The notes: generated by a model from the sequence alone, not told the origin. Positions 16,468-25,471 are shown, counted from the stretch's first letter. The stretch: DNA of 64,000 nucleotides from Micromonospora lutea (GCF_016863535.1 NZ_BOPB01000026.1:62001-126000); one strand, 5' to 3'. Numbers and translations are program-made.

Positions 16468-17658
16468 TCAGGCGCGCCGGTTCATGGCCGCCACGATCCT
16501 CAGCCATGACGGGTCGCCGTCTGACGCGTCAGTGACCGTCTCCAGGTCGCCTGGCCGCCAGGTCCGATGTCCGTCGGTGAGGTCAAGTTGCTCCATGTCG
16601 ATGACCGAAGCATCGGAGGTGCCGGCAAGGAACTCGGTCACCGCGTCAGTTGACGCCGCCGCTGGGCTGGTCCGTCCGTCCGACAGCACCAGAAGCGTGC
16701 CGTCGCCGGCGACGATCAGCTCGCCGGTGGCGGCGGCCGTCAGCGCGGTCACCGGCGAGCCCGGCAGCAACTCGTGCTCGGTCACCTGCCGCCCATCGAT
16801 CGTCACCTCGATGAGGCGGCCCTCCGGCGTGCCGATCCAGAGCACACCCGGGCCGAACGCGACGTTCTGGCGTGACCAGGCACGCATCCCGTCCAGCCAC
16901 TCCTGAGGGTACGGGTAACCCGGATTCGGCTCCCCCAGCGTCAGGCCGAGAACACGGCGCAGCGACGGAAACTCGAACACCTTCACCGAGTTGTCGTAGG
17001 CGTTGCCCCGTACCGCGACATGTCGTCCGTCCGGGCTGAAGATCGGCGTCTCGTAGCCGTCGCAGTCGAGGATCAACGCCCGTCGCATCGGCCGCAACAC
17101 ATGCTCGCCGGCGCGGCAGAAGAGCACCAGCGTGGCACCCTGATCGCTGTGCAGCGTGGCGACGAGGCCGCCGCCCGGGTGCGCCGCGACTCCGGTGTCC
17201 CAAGGCGGACCGGTTCCGGTAGCACCGGAGGCGAGATCGACAGTGATGGAGGAATTCCAGCCCTCCTCGCCGCCGCCGGGCGACAGCCAGAGCGTCTGAC
17301 CGTCCGGGCTGAACGCCACATTGCGCGGGCGCTCGGCCGGCGGGAGGCCATCGATCGCTTCGACACCCGCAGGAGTCCAGCAGACCGTGCTGGTGTCATC
17401 CGCCATGACCAACCGCGGCTCGCTCGGATGCCAGGCGGCAGCAGGTGTCCGCTCGAACCGGTCACGGCCGCCAGCGTCGTAGACTGCCGAACCCGTACCG
17501 ACGCCGCCGACCTCGCGCACCTGCCCGGCTGCGTACTCCCAGATTCGGATCGCGGGACGCTCGGCGTCCCAACCGGCTATCAACGGCAGCCTGGGATGAC
17601 AGAGCAACCGCTCGACTGAGGCTCCGCAGCGGTTGCGCGCCAAGGGTTCCACCGGCAC
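16468..17658 (-). CDS. WD40-like repeat protein, cytoplasmic
   Basis: A 396-residue protein with beta-propeller blades (RLLCHPRLPLIAGWDAERPAIRIWEY, VAFSPDGQTLWLSPGG, PIFSPDGRHVAVRGNAYDNSVKVFEF, VAFGPGVLWIGTPEGRL). It has no signal peptide or membrane segment, in contrast to the two propeller lipoproteins near the left edge. GTG start at 17658. The tail (DPSWLRIVAAMNRRA) is not part of a blade. It is convergent with the MFS gene, with 50 bases between the stops. Probable protein-protein scaffold; no partner is evident. Confidence 0.78.
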   Translation of the reverse strand: MPVEPLARNRCGASVERLLCHPRLPLIAGWDAERPAIRIWEYAAGQVREVGGVGTGSAVYDAGGRDRFERTPAAAWHPSEPRLVMADDTSTVCWTPAGVEAIDGLPPAERPRNVAFSPDGQTLWLSPGGGEEGWNSSITVDLASGATGTGPPWDTGVAAHPGGGLVATLHSDQGATLVLFCRAGEHVLRPMRRALILDCDGYETPIFSPDGRHVAVRGNAYDNSVKVFEFPSLRRVLGLTLGEPNPGYPYPQEWLDGMRAWSRQNVAFGPGVLWIGTPEGRLIEVTIDGRQVTEHELLPGSPVTALTAAATGELIVAGDGTLLVLSDGRTSPAAASTDAVTEFLAGTSDASVIDMEQLDLTDGHRTWRPGDLETVTDASDGDPSWLRIVAAMNRRA

Positions 17659-17820
17659 ACCGTACCGGCACGAGTGACGGACCCCCAGTCACGGACGGCT
17701 CGGCCAGCGGCTCATCGTCCAGTGTCCACCGTCGAAGGTCATGGCGAACTCGCGGCAGACACCGCGTTCGTCCTGATCGAGCGCGACGAACCGATCGTTC
17801 GCGCCGTGCCCGACGCGTCG

Positions 17821-18471
17821 TCAACCAAGGTAGTGCGATGCGGGCCGGATGTTTCTCCCGACCCGCGCCTGCAACGCTGACCGGCAGGCCGGCCACTCCT
17901 GGGCGATGACGGAAAACATCGCAGAGTCCCGTAGGAGCCCCGACTCACCGGGCGCCCAGGACCGCGACCAGCATCGCAGAACGCCTTCGAATCGCGCTCC
18001 CGTACGCTCGATCGCGTTGCGGGAAACCGTGTTGCGGGCGTCGGTCTTGAGGTCGACCCGGTCAACTTTCCACACCTCGAACGCGTGGGTGAACAGCAGC
18101 AGCTTAGCCTCCGCGTTCACCCCCGTGCGCTGCGCCGACGCCGCCAGCCAGGTGAAACCCACCTCCACCGCGTACGGCGCGGCGCAGTCGGGCAGCGACC
18201 GGGGATCCCAGTACGCCGTCGCGCCCACCGCCCGTCCGCTGGCCTTTGCCACCTGCGCAAACGGCAACAGCGTCCGCTGCGCCGCCCGGGCCAGCTGTGC
18301 GGCGATGTAGTCGCCGACCTCGGCGGCGGTGGGCACCCACGTGAACCGGTACGAGCGTCGGTCCTCTTCGGCCGCTGCGGCGAGGTCGGCGGCGTGCCGG
18401 TGCTCCAATGGCTCCAGCCGAACGAGGTCGCCGTCGAGGACACCAACGGCGTGTGTCATGGGGAATGGCAT
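17821..18471 (-). CDS. GNAT-family (RimJ/RimL-like) acetyltransferase
   Basis: A 216-residue GNAT enzyme that would transfer acetyl from acetyl-CoA to an amine. Features are LVRLEPLEHRHAADL at the start, the central beta-sheet (VGATAYWDPRSLPDC ... VEVGFTWLAASAQRTGVNAEAK), where the usual acetyl-CoA loop Q/RxxGxG/A is represented by QRTGVNA, and the RimJ/RimL signature VDRVDLKTDARNTVSRNAIERTGARFEGVLR. The ATG at 18471 was chosen because GGAG lies 5 bases upstream; 18459 is the alternative. The ribosome site directly follows the core of a SAM-IV riboswitch, an unusual control for an acetyltransferase. A sulfur-related substrate is an inference from that only. Confidence 0.85.
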   Translation of the reverse strand: MPFPMTHAVGVLDGDLVRLEPLEHRHAADLAAAAEEDRRSYRFTWVPTAAEVGDYIAAQLARAAQRTLLPFAQVAKASGRAVGATAYWDPRSLPDCAAPYAVEVGFTWLAASAQRTGVNAEAKLLLFTHAFEVWKVDRVDLKTDARNTVSRNAIERTGARFEGVLRCWSRSWAPGESGLLRDSAMFSVIAQEWPACRSALQARVGRNIRPASHYLG

Positions 18472-18481
18472 CATCTCTCCA

Positions 18482-18599
18482 TTCGCGGCTTGCCCGGTGC
18501 GGCGTGCAGCGGGCCAGGTCATCACCCGGGGCACCCCACCCACGAGATGGAGGGTTGCCGGCCAGCAAGCCGGGGCTTCGCGCTGGCGCTCATGACCTG
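18482..18599 (-). ncRNA. SAM-IV riboswitch upstream of the acetyltransferase
   Basis: On the minus strand the conserved SAM-IV core is present in order: GGTCATGAGCGCCAGCG, AAGCCCCGGCTTGCTGGCC, GGCAACCCTCC, GGGGTGCCCCGGGTGATGACC, and the downstream pseudoknot strand GGCAAGCCGCG. The P1 ends pair. An extended -10 (TGTTAGGGT, 18613-18605) lies 6 bases upstream, so transcription would start at the aptamer. GGAG of the acetyltransferase (18480-18477) follows the pseudoknot within a few bases, which suggests control of translation. No terminator is visible. Confidence 0.88.
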
Positions 18600-18760
18600 G
18601 AACGACCCTAACAAGCAGCACGACCGCACCGCGATCCCGATCACCGGCACATCGCCGCCGTTTCTGTCGCCACCGGGGCAATCCGGCGACTGGAGCAAGC
18701 ACCGAAACTCAGGCCACCGGTCTCCGAACCGGGTCGGCTCCACCGTGGATAAGGTGAGGC

Positions 18761-19522
18761 ATGACAACGATCTTGGTGCCCTACCACCACGATGAGCGGC
18801 TGCCCGACGATGACATCCCGGTGTCGGCGGACGTCACGGTTCGATCGCAGGTGCGCGACGGGGATACCTGGCGGGGCGTGGCGGGGGTGTGCGCCGCTAC
18901 CGCAGCGGCGGTGTCGCCGGTGGTGGCGGCCGGCGGCGTACCGGTGGTGCTCTCCGGCGACTGTCTGGTCGCCGGCGGAACGGTTGCCGGGGTGCAGGGA
19001 GCAGGGGTGGACCCGGCGGTAGTCTGGTTCGACGCCCACGGCGACGTGCACACCCTGCAGACGAGCACGTCGGGCTATCTGGGAGGTCTTGCGCTCCGGC
19101 TGCTCAACGGCGCGCATCCGGACAGGTACGCCGACGTGTTCGGGTTGCGGCCGGTGCTGCCGGAGCGCTCGGTGCTGGTCGACGCACGGGACCTGGATCC
19201 CGCCGAAGCGGAGCATCTGGCCGGCAGCGCGACGCGCCGGATTCCGGTCGCCGAGGTCGCTGCGGACACCGTGCCGTCGGGCCCGCTGGTCCTGCACATC
19301 GACGTGGACGTCATCGACTCGGGCGAGGTGCCCGGTCTGCGCTACCCGGTGCCGAACGGCCCGTCGACGGACGCCGTACTGGCCGCCTGCGCGCGGCTGT
19401 TCGCCACTGACCGGGTGGTGGCGTTGGACGTGGCCTGCCCGTGGTCGCGGACCGACGACGAGGGTCAGCTCGACGTCCGAGCGCGGCTGTTGTCCCGGCT
19501 GACGGCCCTTGCCGCACGCTGA
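18761..19522 (+). CDS. Arginase/agmatinase-fold protein with altered metal site
   Basis: A 253-residue ureohydrolase-fold protein. The metal motifs are recognisable: VVWFDAHGDVHT (DAHxD) and LVLHIDVDVID (DxD). The first ligand motif, normally GGDHS, here reads VVLSGDCLVAGG, with Cys in place of the metal-binding His. The protein is also shorter than arginases (~300). It may bind a different metal set or act on another substrate. It is divergent from the SAM-IV riboswitch and convergent with the lipid kinase. GATAAGGT lies just before the start, and AGGTGAGG provides a close ribosome site. Confidence 0.82.
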   Translation: MTTILVPYHHDERLPDDDIPVSADVTVRSQVRDGDTWRGVAGVCAATAAAVSPVVAAGGVPVVLSGDCLVAGGTVAGVQGAGVDPAVVWFDAHGDVHTLQTSTSGYLGGLALRLLNGAHPDRYADVFGLRPVLPERSVLVDARDLDPAEAEHLAGSATRRIPVAEVAADTVPSGPLVLHIDVDVIDSGEVPGLRYPVPNGPSTDAVLAACARLFATDRVVALDVACPWSRTDDEGQLDVRARLLSRLTALAAR

Positions 19523-19557
19523 AGTCCCAGGCTCGTTCGGGCGACCTCAGATTCGGC

Positions 19558-20535
19558 TCACTGCGACGCGGCGGCCGTCTGCCCAGCGGCCGTCTCCTCG
19601 GCGTCGGGATCCGGGCAGCAGACGGTCAGGGCGGCGGGCACGGACCGTACCTTCAGCTTCCGGGCCGTGGTGCGGGCGCCGCCGTCCAGCTCGTACGTCT
19701 TCGGCTCGGCGAAGCGCACCTTGACCTTGCGACCCCGGGTGATCCGCACGAACTTCGAATCGTCGGAGCGGCCGGTGGCCATCTTGCCGAGGGTACGCGC
19801 CCAGTCGACGGCGCCGCTGGCGGTGGAGACTCCGATCTCCAGCGCGCCGCTGTCGGGGCGGGCGTCGTCGAAGGCGGGGATGCCGCCGGTGATGGTGCCC
19901 ACGTTGCCGAAGAGCACGCAACTGGCCTCACCGTCGAACCAGGTGGCACCATCGACGGTGATGCGGGTGCGGGTCAGTTCGCCACGCACGTGGCGCATCC
20001 CGGTCCACACGTAGGCGAGCCGCCCGAGACGTCCCTTCATCTCCCGGTCGGCCTCCCGGATGAGGTCGCCGTCGAAGCCGGCGCCGGCCATCACCGCGAA
20101 ATGCTCACCGTTGAGCTTGCCCAGGTCGAGACGGCGACGCCGTCCATGCAGCCCGATCCGGACGGCCTCGCGCAAATCCTCGGGGATGCCGAGGTTGGTG
20201 GCGAACAGGTTGGCGGTGCCGGCGGGCAGGATCGCCATCGGGACGCGGGACCCGGCCAGGGTGTCGGCGCAGCGTTGGACCATGCCGTCACCGCCCCAGA
20301 CGAAGACCAGCTCGGCCCCCTTGTCGAGAGCCTTCCGGACCTTCTTCGGGGCCTTGCGGCTCTTGGGCACCTCGTACCAGAGCAGATGCTCGACGCCCGC
20401 GCCGACCAGCACCGCGCGCAACTCGTCGAGGCCACCGCCGAGGTTCTTCTTCCGATGGGCCACCACCGCGACGGTCCCTACCGTCACAGCGGGGGCCGAC
20501 GACCGGTCCGGGTCGACCACCACACTCGCGCTCAT
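19558..20535 (-). CDS. Diacylglycerol kinase-family lipid kinase
   Basis: A 325-residue protein of the DagK/YegS family, which phosphorylates lipid hydroxyls such as diacylglycerol. Motifs: ELVFVWGGDGMVQRCADTL (GGDGT-type nucleotide loop, with Met for Thr), PAGTANLFATNLGIP, and FAVMAGAGFDGDLIREAD in the second domain. The C-terminal beta-sandwich ends in RKLKVRSVPAALTV and a short Ala-rich tail. The ATG at 20535 gives the usual short N terminus before TVAVVAHRKK; the longer frame to 20625 is unlike the family. Its stop lies 35 bases from that of the convergent arginase-like gene. Confidence 0.88.
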   Translation of the reverse strand: MSASVVVDPDRSSAPAVTVGTVAVVAHRKKNLGGGLDELRAVLVGAGVEHLLWYEVPKSRKAPKKVRKALDKGAELVFVWGGDGMVQRCADTLAGSRVPMAILPAGTANLFATNLGIPEDLREAVRIGLHGRRRRLDLGKLNGEHFAVMAGAGFDGDLIREADREMKGRLGRLAYVWTGMRHVRGELTRTRITVDGATWFDGEASCVLFGNVGTITGGIPAFDDARPDSGALEIGVSTASGAVDWARTLGKMATGRSDDSKFVRITRGRKVKVRFAEPKTYELDGGARTTARKLKVRSVPAALTVCCPDPDAEETAAGQTAAASQ

Positions 20536-20748
20536 GTCGACGAGAGATACCCAGCCGCCAGGAGCCTCACGCCTGACGTACAACCACCCGCGTCCTCGGC
20601 TGTCGCCAATGGCCGCCAGTTCCACGGCATACGCGACTTCTGGCCGTTCCGGGCACGCGTGTTGAGGGCAACGAAGCGGGTACCGTCCAACGTGTGGCTT
20701 GGCGGGTGCCGCTGGCCAAGCCGGCTACTCGGAAGGTAGGCGGTCAGC

Positions 20749-21939
20749 ATGGCGAAGAGTGCCGACACCGTAGGAGCGAGGGTCCGCTACTGGCGGATGC
20801 GTCGGGGTGGGATGTCGCAAGCCGTCCTCGCCGGGCTCGCCGGAGTCAGCCAGTCGTACGTCTCGCAGATCGAGTCGGGGCGAAAGACCATCGACCGGCG
20901 CTCCACTCTTGTCGCTTTCGCCGCCGCGCTCCAGGTAACCGTCGCCGACCTGCTCGGCCAGGGCATCGAGCCCGGCGACCCCGCCCGGGAGAGCGCGGCG
21001 GAGTGTGTGCCAGCTATCTGGTCGGCGCTGATCGAGATCGAAGACGGCGAGCGGCGGCCGTCTAGTCGTGCCCGCGAGCAGTTGGCCGGCGACATCGCGC
21101 GCAGCGACCAGCTCCGGATGACCTGCAACTACCCGGCCATGGCCCGGATCCTTCCCAGCCTGCTGGTGGAGGCCGCCGCCGTGGGCGGCTCGACCCTGAC
21201 ACAGGCTGCGTACCAGGCGTCGACGTGCCTGCGGCATCTCGGGTACCGGCATCTGGCCCTCAACGCGGCCCGGATAGCGGTGTCGGCGGCCGAAAGCGTC
21301 GAGGATTCGGCCTGGCTGGCGGCGGCCCGTTTCGCCTACGTGCAGAGTCTGCCGATCGAGTCGGCGGCGCTCGCGGCCAAGGCCGCTGACCGGTCGCTTA
21401 CGGGGTTGCAGGCCGACGCGGGCGATGTGCGGGTGCGTCAGATGCTGGGCCAACTACACCTGTCGGCAGCGTTGACCTCGACCGTGGACGGCCGCCTGGA
21501 TGTCGCTCGTGACCATCTCGCCGAGGCGGCCCGTGAGGCGACCAGTCTCGGCGATCCTGCCGACGGCGGTGGCTTCAACGGCTGCGGGTTCGGGCCGACC
21601 AACGTCGGGCTGTGGCAGATGTCCATTGCGGCGGAGCAGGGCGAAATGGGCAGGGTGATCGAGTTGTCCCGTACGGTCCGGCCGCAGGTGCTCGCGGCGA
21701 CCATCCGACAGTTGTCCTACTGGCTCGACCTTGGCCGTGCCTTTGCCGACACCGGCCGTCGGGATGCGGAAGCGCTGGGCGCGTTCGTGCAGGCCGAACG
21801 GGCCGCACCCATTCCCTTCGCGCTGAACCCTCTCGCTCGCGACGCGGTGGTCTCCCTCGCCCAGCGGGCCAGGCGTCGGGCCGTTCCAGACGATCTCCGG
21901 CTACTCGCCGGACGAATGGGCATCCGCCTCGCCACATAA
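20749..21939 (+). CDS. XRE-family regulator with TPR-like C-terminal domain (1)
   Basis: A 396-residue protein. Residues ~8-65 form a Cro/C1 helix-turn-helix (VRYWRMRRGGMSQAVLAGLAGVSQSYVSQIESGRKTIDRRST). The remaining ~320 residues are helical repeats (LTQAAYQASTCLRHLGYRHLALNAARIAVSAAESVEDSAWL), as in actinomycete regulators that sense peptides or small ligands. AAGGTAGG lies 8 bases before the ATG. A related but distinct regulator follows at 22213, so this is a tandem pair. An A/T-rich stretch (21942-21970) separates them. Confidence 0.85.
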   Translation: MAKSADTVGARVRYWRMRRGGMSQAVLAGLAGVSQSYVSQIESGRKTIDRRSTLVAFAAALQVTVADLLGQGIEPGDPARESAAECVPAIWSALIEIEDGERRPSSRAREQLAGDIARSDQLRMTCNYPAMARILPSLLVEAAAVGGSTLTQAAYQASTCLRHLGYRHLALNAARIAVSAAESVEDSAWLAAARFAYVQSLPIESAALAAKAADRSLTGLQADAGDVRVRQMLGQLHLSAALTSTVDGRLDVARDHLAEAAREATSLGDPADGGGFNGCGFGPTNVGLWQMSIAAEQGEMGRVIELSRTVRPQVLAATIRQLSYWLDLGRAFADTGRRDAEALGAFVQAERAAPIPFALNPLARDAVVSLAQRARRRAVPDDLRLLAGRMGIRLAT

Positions 21940-22015
21940 CTGCCAGTAATCATTTAATCACCAAATCGCCCTACCGTCCCGTTTGGAGAGGGCAGCAGCT
22001 TTCTCCGACCTTGAC

Positions 22016-22030
22016 GAGACCGGAGGTCTC
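22016..22030. repeat. 6-bp dyad upstream of the second XRE operon
   Basis: GAGACC (22016-22021) and GGTCTC (22025-22030) form a perfect dyad with a 3-base centre, 26 bases before the small ORF start at 22056. The position suits an operator for one of the XRE regulators, but the element is short. Confidence 0.35.
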
Positions 22031-22055
22031 GGGAGCCACGATCGGTGGAGGTGGG

Positions 22056-22229
22056 ATGGGCGCGCAGGGCGACGCTACGTCGAGGAGCCGGGGCGAAGAC
22101 ATCGAGGCGGCTGAACGGGACGCCGCCCGACGCCGACTGCTGGAGCAGGCCGAGACGGAGCGTATTCCGGTGGAGGAGACGACCCGGGCGGTGCCGGACC
22201 GGCGGTGGCGGCGTGAGCGGCGGCGGTGA
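22056..22229 (+). CDS. Small charged protein coupled to XRE regulator
   Basis: A 57-residue, highly charged protein with no recognised family: an Arg/Glu-rich predicted helix (EDIEAAERDAARRRLLEQAE) and a basic tail ending RRWRRERRR. The ATG has a strong GGAGGTGGG 3-4 bases upstream. Its last 17 bases overlap the start of the downstream XRE gene in another frame, which suggests translational coupling. It could be a co-regulator or simply a leader ORF; its reality rests on the ribosome site and the overlap. Confidence 0.5.
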   Translation: MGAQGDATSRSRGEDIEAAERDAARRRLLEQAETERIPVEETTRAVPDRRWRRERRR

Positions 22230-23439
22230 GCTGCCGATCGGGCGACGGGTGGCGCAGTGGCGGACGCGGCGACGGATGACCCAGCAGGCACTCGCAGACC
22301 GACTGGGCAAGTCGAAGAGCTGGGTTGACAAGGTGGAGCGGGGTGCCCGCCGGCTTGACCGGTACCCGACGATCCAGCAGATCGCCGACGTGCTGCGGAT
22401 TGATCCGGCAGTACTGCTGGGCGAGCAGTCGTCGACGCTGGCCGGTGCCGTCCCCACGGACGGGCTTGACGGGGTGCGGGCGGCGTTGGCCCGGTACGGG
22501 GTGTTCCAACGGGCTCAGTGTCCGGTGTCGGCGATTGAGACACGCCGGCAGGTCGGGCACGCCTGGCTCACCTATCAACATGCCCGATATCCGCAGGTGG
22601 TTCGACTGCTGCCGGGGCTGTTGGCAGCCGCGCAGGGCATTCCTGACGCCGAGCCTGACCTGTTGGTGCAGGTGTACCGGATCGCCTCGTCGGTGCTGGT
22701 GAAGCTTGACGCGCCCGACCTCGCCTGGCTGGCCGCGGACCGAGCGGTGACGGCGGCGGGTGGGGACGCGCTGTTGGCCGGCACGGCAGCCGTTTCGCTC
22801 GGGCAGGCGTTGCGCGCCGCAGGCCGGGAGCGGCTCGCGTTGGCGGCGACCCTCGACGCCGCCGTACGGCTGGTGCCGTTGGCCAGGGCGCAGGGACGAG
22901 CACCGGGTGGGACCCGGGGAGAATCGGCGGTGGGCGGGGCCCTGCTGCTCCAGGCCGCGTTTGCCGCCGCGACCTGCGGCGAGGCTCAACGGGCGGGACA
23001 GTTGCTCGACCGGGCCGCCGACCTCGCGGCCGGGTTGCCGGACAGCGCCGGTGACGACTCGGGCGGCGAGCGTACGGCCGAGGCGCAGCGCACGTGCTTC
23101 GGGCCGGTCGCCGTGGAGTTGGCGCGAGTGGTGGTGGCGGTCGAGCGGGGCGACGCCACCGGGGCGGTGTGTCGGCACGAGATGGTGATCCGGCGGGACG
23201 GATGGCGGCGGCTGCCGGCCGAGTACCGGGGCGCCTACCTGGTGGACGCCGCGCGGGCGTACCTGCTCGCCGGTGACCTGGCCGGTGCCGGTCGCATGCT
23301 GGTCGCCGCCGACGCCGTGGCCCCGGCCGAGGTTCGGTCGCGGTCGTCGGCGCGTACGCTCCTCGCCGAGATCGCCCGGGGTCGACCCGCAGCGGCCGGC
23401 GTGGCCCGCCTGACCACCCTGGCCGGCCTCACGCGCTGA
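22213..23439 (+). CDS. XRE-family regulator with TPR-like C-terminal domain (2)
   Basis: A 408-residue protein. The helix-turn-helix (VAQWRTRRRMTQQALADRLGKSKSWVDKVERGARRLDRYPTI) occupies residues ~10-60 and a long helical-repeat region follows (WLTYQHARYPQVVRLLPGLL, LDRAADLAAGLPD, GAYLVDAARAYLLAGDLAGAGRML). The architecture matches the gene at 20749. The GTG at 22213 was chosen because the helix-turn-helix starts 10 residues later; it overlaps the small ORF by 17 bases. A long hairpin terminator follows 38 bases after the stop. Confidence 0.83.
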   Translation: MSGGGELPIGRRVAQWRTRRRMTQQALADRLGKSKSWVDKVERGARRLDRYPTIQQIADVLRIDPAVLLGEQSSTLAGAVPTDGLDGVRAALARYGVFQRAQCPVSAIETRRQVGHAWLTYQHARYPQVVRLLPGLLAAAQGIPDAEPDLLVQVYRIASSVLVKLDAPDLAWLAADRAVTAAGGDALLAGTAAVSLGQALRAAGRERLALAATLDAAVRLVPLARAQGRAPGGTRGESAVGGALLLQAAFAAATCGEAQRAGQLLDRAADLAAGLPDSAGDDSGGERTAEAQRTCFGPVAVELARVVVAVERGDATGAVCRHEMVIRRDGWRRLPAEYRGAYLVDAARAYLLAGDLAGAGRMLVAADAVAPAEVRSRSSARTLLAEIARGRPAAAGVARLTTLAGLTR

Positions 23440-23477
23440 CGCCGCAGGGGCCGACGGTCGACACCGCCCGGGATCCT

Positions 23478-23539
23478 GCTCGATCCGGGAGCGAGATGGT
23501 CTCGTCGCGACGCTGAGACCACTCGCTCCCGGATCGAGC
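23478..23539. terminator. Long bidirectional hairpin terminator
   Basis: Arms at 23478-23503 and 23515-23539 pair over 17 bp, then after a one-base bulge over 6 more bp, around an 11-base loop. It lies between the convergent XRE regulator and htpG, 15 bases beyond the htpG stop. No U-tract, but the pairing is extensive. Confidence 0.8.
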
Positions 23540-23554
23540 TGACCAGGGCAGCGG

Positions 23555-25471
23555 CTACAGGGTGCGAGCGAGGCGGTCGGCGAGGATCCGGGCGAACCGC
23601 GAGGGGTCGGCCAGGTCACCACCCTCGGCGAGCAGCGCGGTGCCGTAGAGCAGCTCCGCGGTCTCGGCCAGGGAGTCGCCGGTGTCGCCCTGCTCGTGCG
23701 CCTTGCGCAGGCCGGTGACGAGCGGGTGGGTCGGGTTGAGTTCCAGGATCCGCTTCACCTTCGGCACCTCCTGCCCCATCGCCCGGTACATCTTCTCCAG
23801 CGTCGGGGTGAGGTCGTGCGCGTCTCCGACCACGCAGGCCGGCGAGGTGGTCAGCCGCGACGACAGCCGGACCTCCTTGACGCTGTCGGCGAGCACCTCC
23901 CCCATCCAGCCGAGCAGCTCGGCGTACTCGGTGCGCTGGCGTTCACGCTCGGCCTCCGCCTCGGTGCGCTCCTGCTCGGTGTCCAGGTCGACCTGCCCCT
24001 TGGCGACCGAGCGCAGCGTCTTGCCGGCGTAGCTGCCCACCCGCTCGACCCAGACCTCGTCGACCGGGTCGGTGAGCAGCAGCACCTCGTAACCCTTGGC
24101 GCGGAACGCCTCCATGTGCGGGGAGTTCTCGATGGTGGCGCGGTTCTCGCCGGTGGCGTAGTAGATGTCGTTCTGGCCCTCGCGCATCCGGTCGACGTAG
24201 CCGGCGAGGTCGGTCTGCTCGGTCGGGTCGTTGGTCGAGGCGACCGACAGGATCTCCAGCAGGGCGTCCTTGTTGTCGGTGTCCTCGAGCAGCCCTTCCT
24301 TGACCACCGGCCCGAACTCGGTCCAGAAGGTCCGGTACCGCTCCGGCTGGTCGGTCTTGAGGTCCTTGACCGTGGCGAGGACCTTCTTGACCAGGCGGCG
24401 GCGTACGGCGCGGATCTGCCGGTCCTGCTGGAGGATCTCCCGGGAGATGTTCAGCGACAGGTCGTGGGCGTCCACCACACCCTTGATGAAGCGCAGGTAG
24501 TTGGGCATCAGCGCGTCGCAGTCGTCCATGATGAACACGCGCTTGACGTACAGCTGCACGCCGCGACGCCCCTGCGGGGAGAAGAGGTCCAGCGGTGCGT
24601 GGCTGGGGATGAACAGCAGCGCCTCGTACTCGAAGGTCCCCTCCCCCCGCATGTGGATGGTGTCGAGCGGGTCCGCCCAGTCGTGGCTGACGTGCTTGTA
24701 GAACTCGTGGTACTCGGCTGGCTCGACCTCGCCGCGCGGACGGGCCCACAGCGCCTTCATCGAGTTGAGCGTCACCGTCTCGGTGGTGGCGGGAGCGTCG
24801 TCGACGCCGGGGCGTTCGACGGTCATCCGGATCGGGTGGGCGATGAAGTCGGAGTAGCGCTTGACGATCTCCCGGATCGTCCATTCGGCGGTGTAGTCGT
24901 GCAGGTTGTCCTCGGCGTCGGCGGGCTTGAGGTGCAGGGTGACCGCCGTGCCCTGGGGGGCGTCGTCGAGCTCGGTGATGGTGTAGGTGCCCTCGCCGGT
25001 GGACTCCCAGCGCGTACCGCCGGTCTCGCCGGCTCGTCGGGTGACCAGCTCGACCCGGTCGGCGACCATGAACGCGGCGTAGAAGCCGACACCGAACTGA
25101 CCGATCAGCTCCTGGGACGCGCCGGCGTCCTTGGCCTCGCGCAGCTGCCGCAACAGCTCCGCGGTGCCGGACTTGGCGATCGTGCCGATGACGGAGACCA
25201 CCTCGTCGCGGCTCATGCCGATGCCGTTGTCCCGCACGGTGAGGGTGCGGGCGTCCCGGTCGACCTCGACGGCGATGTGCAGGTCGCCGGTGTCGACGGC
25301 GAGATCCTTGTCGACCATCGACGCCAGGCGCAGCTTGTCCAGCGCGTCCGAGGCGTTCGAGATCAACTCGCGGAGGAAGACGTCCTTGTTCGAGTAGATC
25401 GAGTGCACCATCAGCCGGAGCAGCTGACGCGCCTCGGCCTGGAACTCCAACGTCTCGGCCCGGTCGTTCAC
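23555..25471 (-). CDS. htpG: Molecular chaperone HtpG (Hsp90)
   Basis: A 638-residue Hsp90, an ATP-dependent cytoplasmic chaperone. The GHKL ATPase domain shows ELISNASDALDKLR, VRDNGIGMSRDEV, GTIAKSGT and IGQFGVGFYAAFMVADRV. The middle domain carries LNISREILQQDRQ with the ATP-contacting Arg. The dimerisation domain ends in VTGLRKAHEQGD. The length is normal for the family. The GTG at 25471 is preferred because GGAAAGGA lies upstream and the protein then begins at ETLEFQAE as in other HtpG proteins. Monocistronic, with its own terminator. Confidence 0.97.
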   Translation of the reverse strand: MNDRAETLEFQAEARQLLRLMVHSIYSNKDVFLRELISNASDALDKLRLASMVDKDLAVDTGDLHIAVEVDRDARTLTVRDNGIGMSRDEVVSVIGTIAKSGTAELLRQLREAKDAGASQELIGQFGVGFYAAFMVADRVELVTRRAGETGGTRWESTGEGTYTITELDDAPQGTAVTLHLKPADAEDNLHDYTAEWTIREIVKRYSDFIAHPIRMTVERPGVDDAPATTETVTLNSMKALWARPRGEVEPAEYHEFYKHVSHDWADPLDTIHMRGEGTFEYEALLFIPSHAPLDLFSPQGRRGVQLYVKRVFIMDDCDALMPNYLRFIKGVVDAHDLSLNISREILQQDRQIRAVRRRLVKKVLATVKDLKTDQPERYRTFWTEFGPVVKEGLLEDTDNKDALLEILSVASTNDPTEQTDLAGYVDRMREGQNDIYYATGENRATIENSPHMEAFRAKGYEVLLLTDPVDEVWVERVGSYAGKTLRSVAKGQVDLDTEQERTEAEAERERQRTEYAELLGWMGEVLADSVKEVRLSSRLTTSPACVVGDAHDLTPTLEKMYRAMGQEVPKVKRILELNPTHPLVTGLRKAHEQGDTGDSLAETAELLYGTALLAEGGDLADPSRFARILADRLARTL

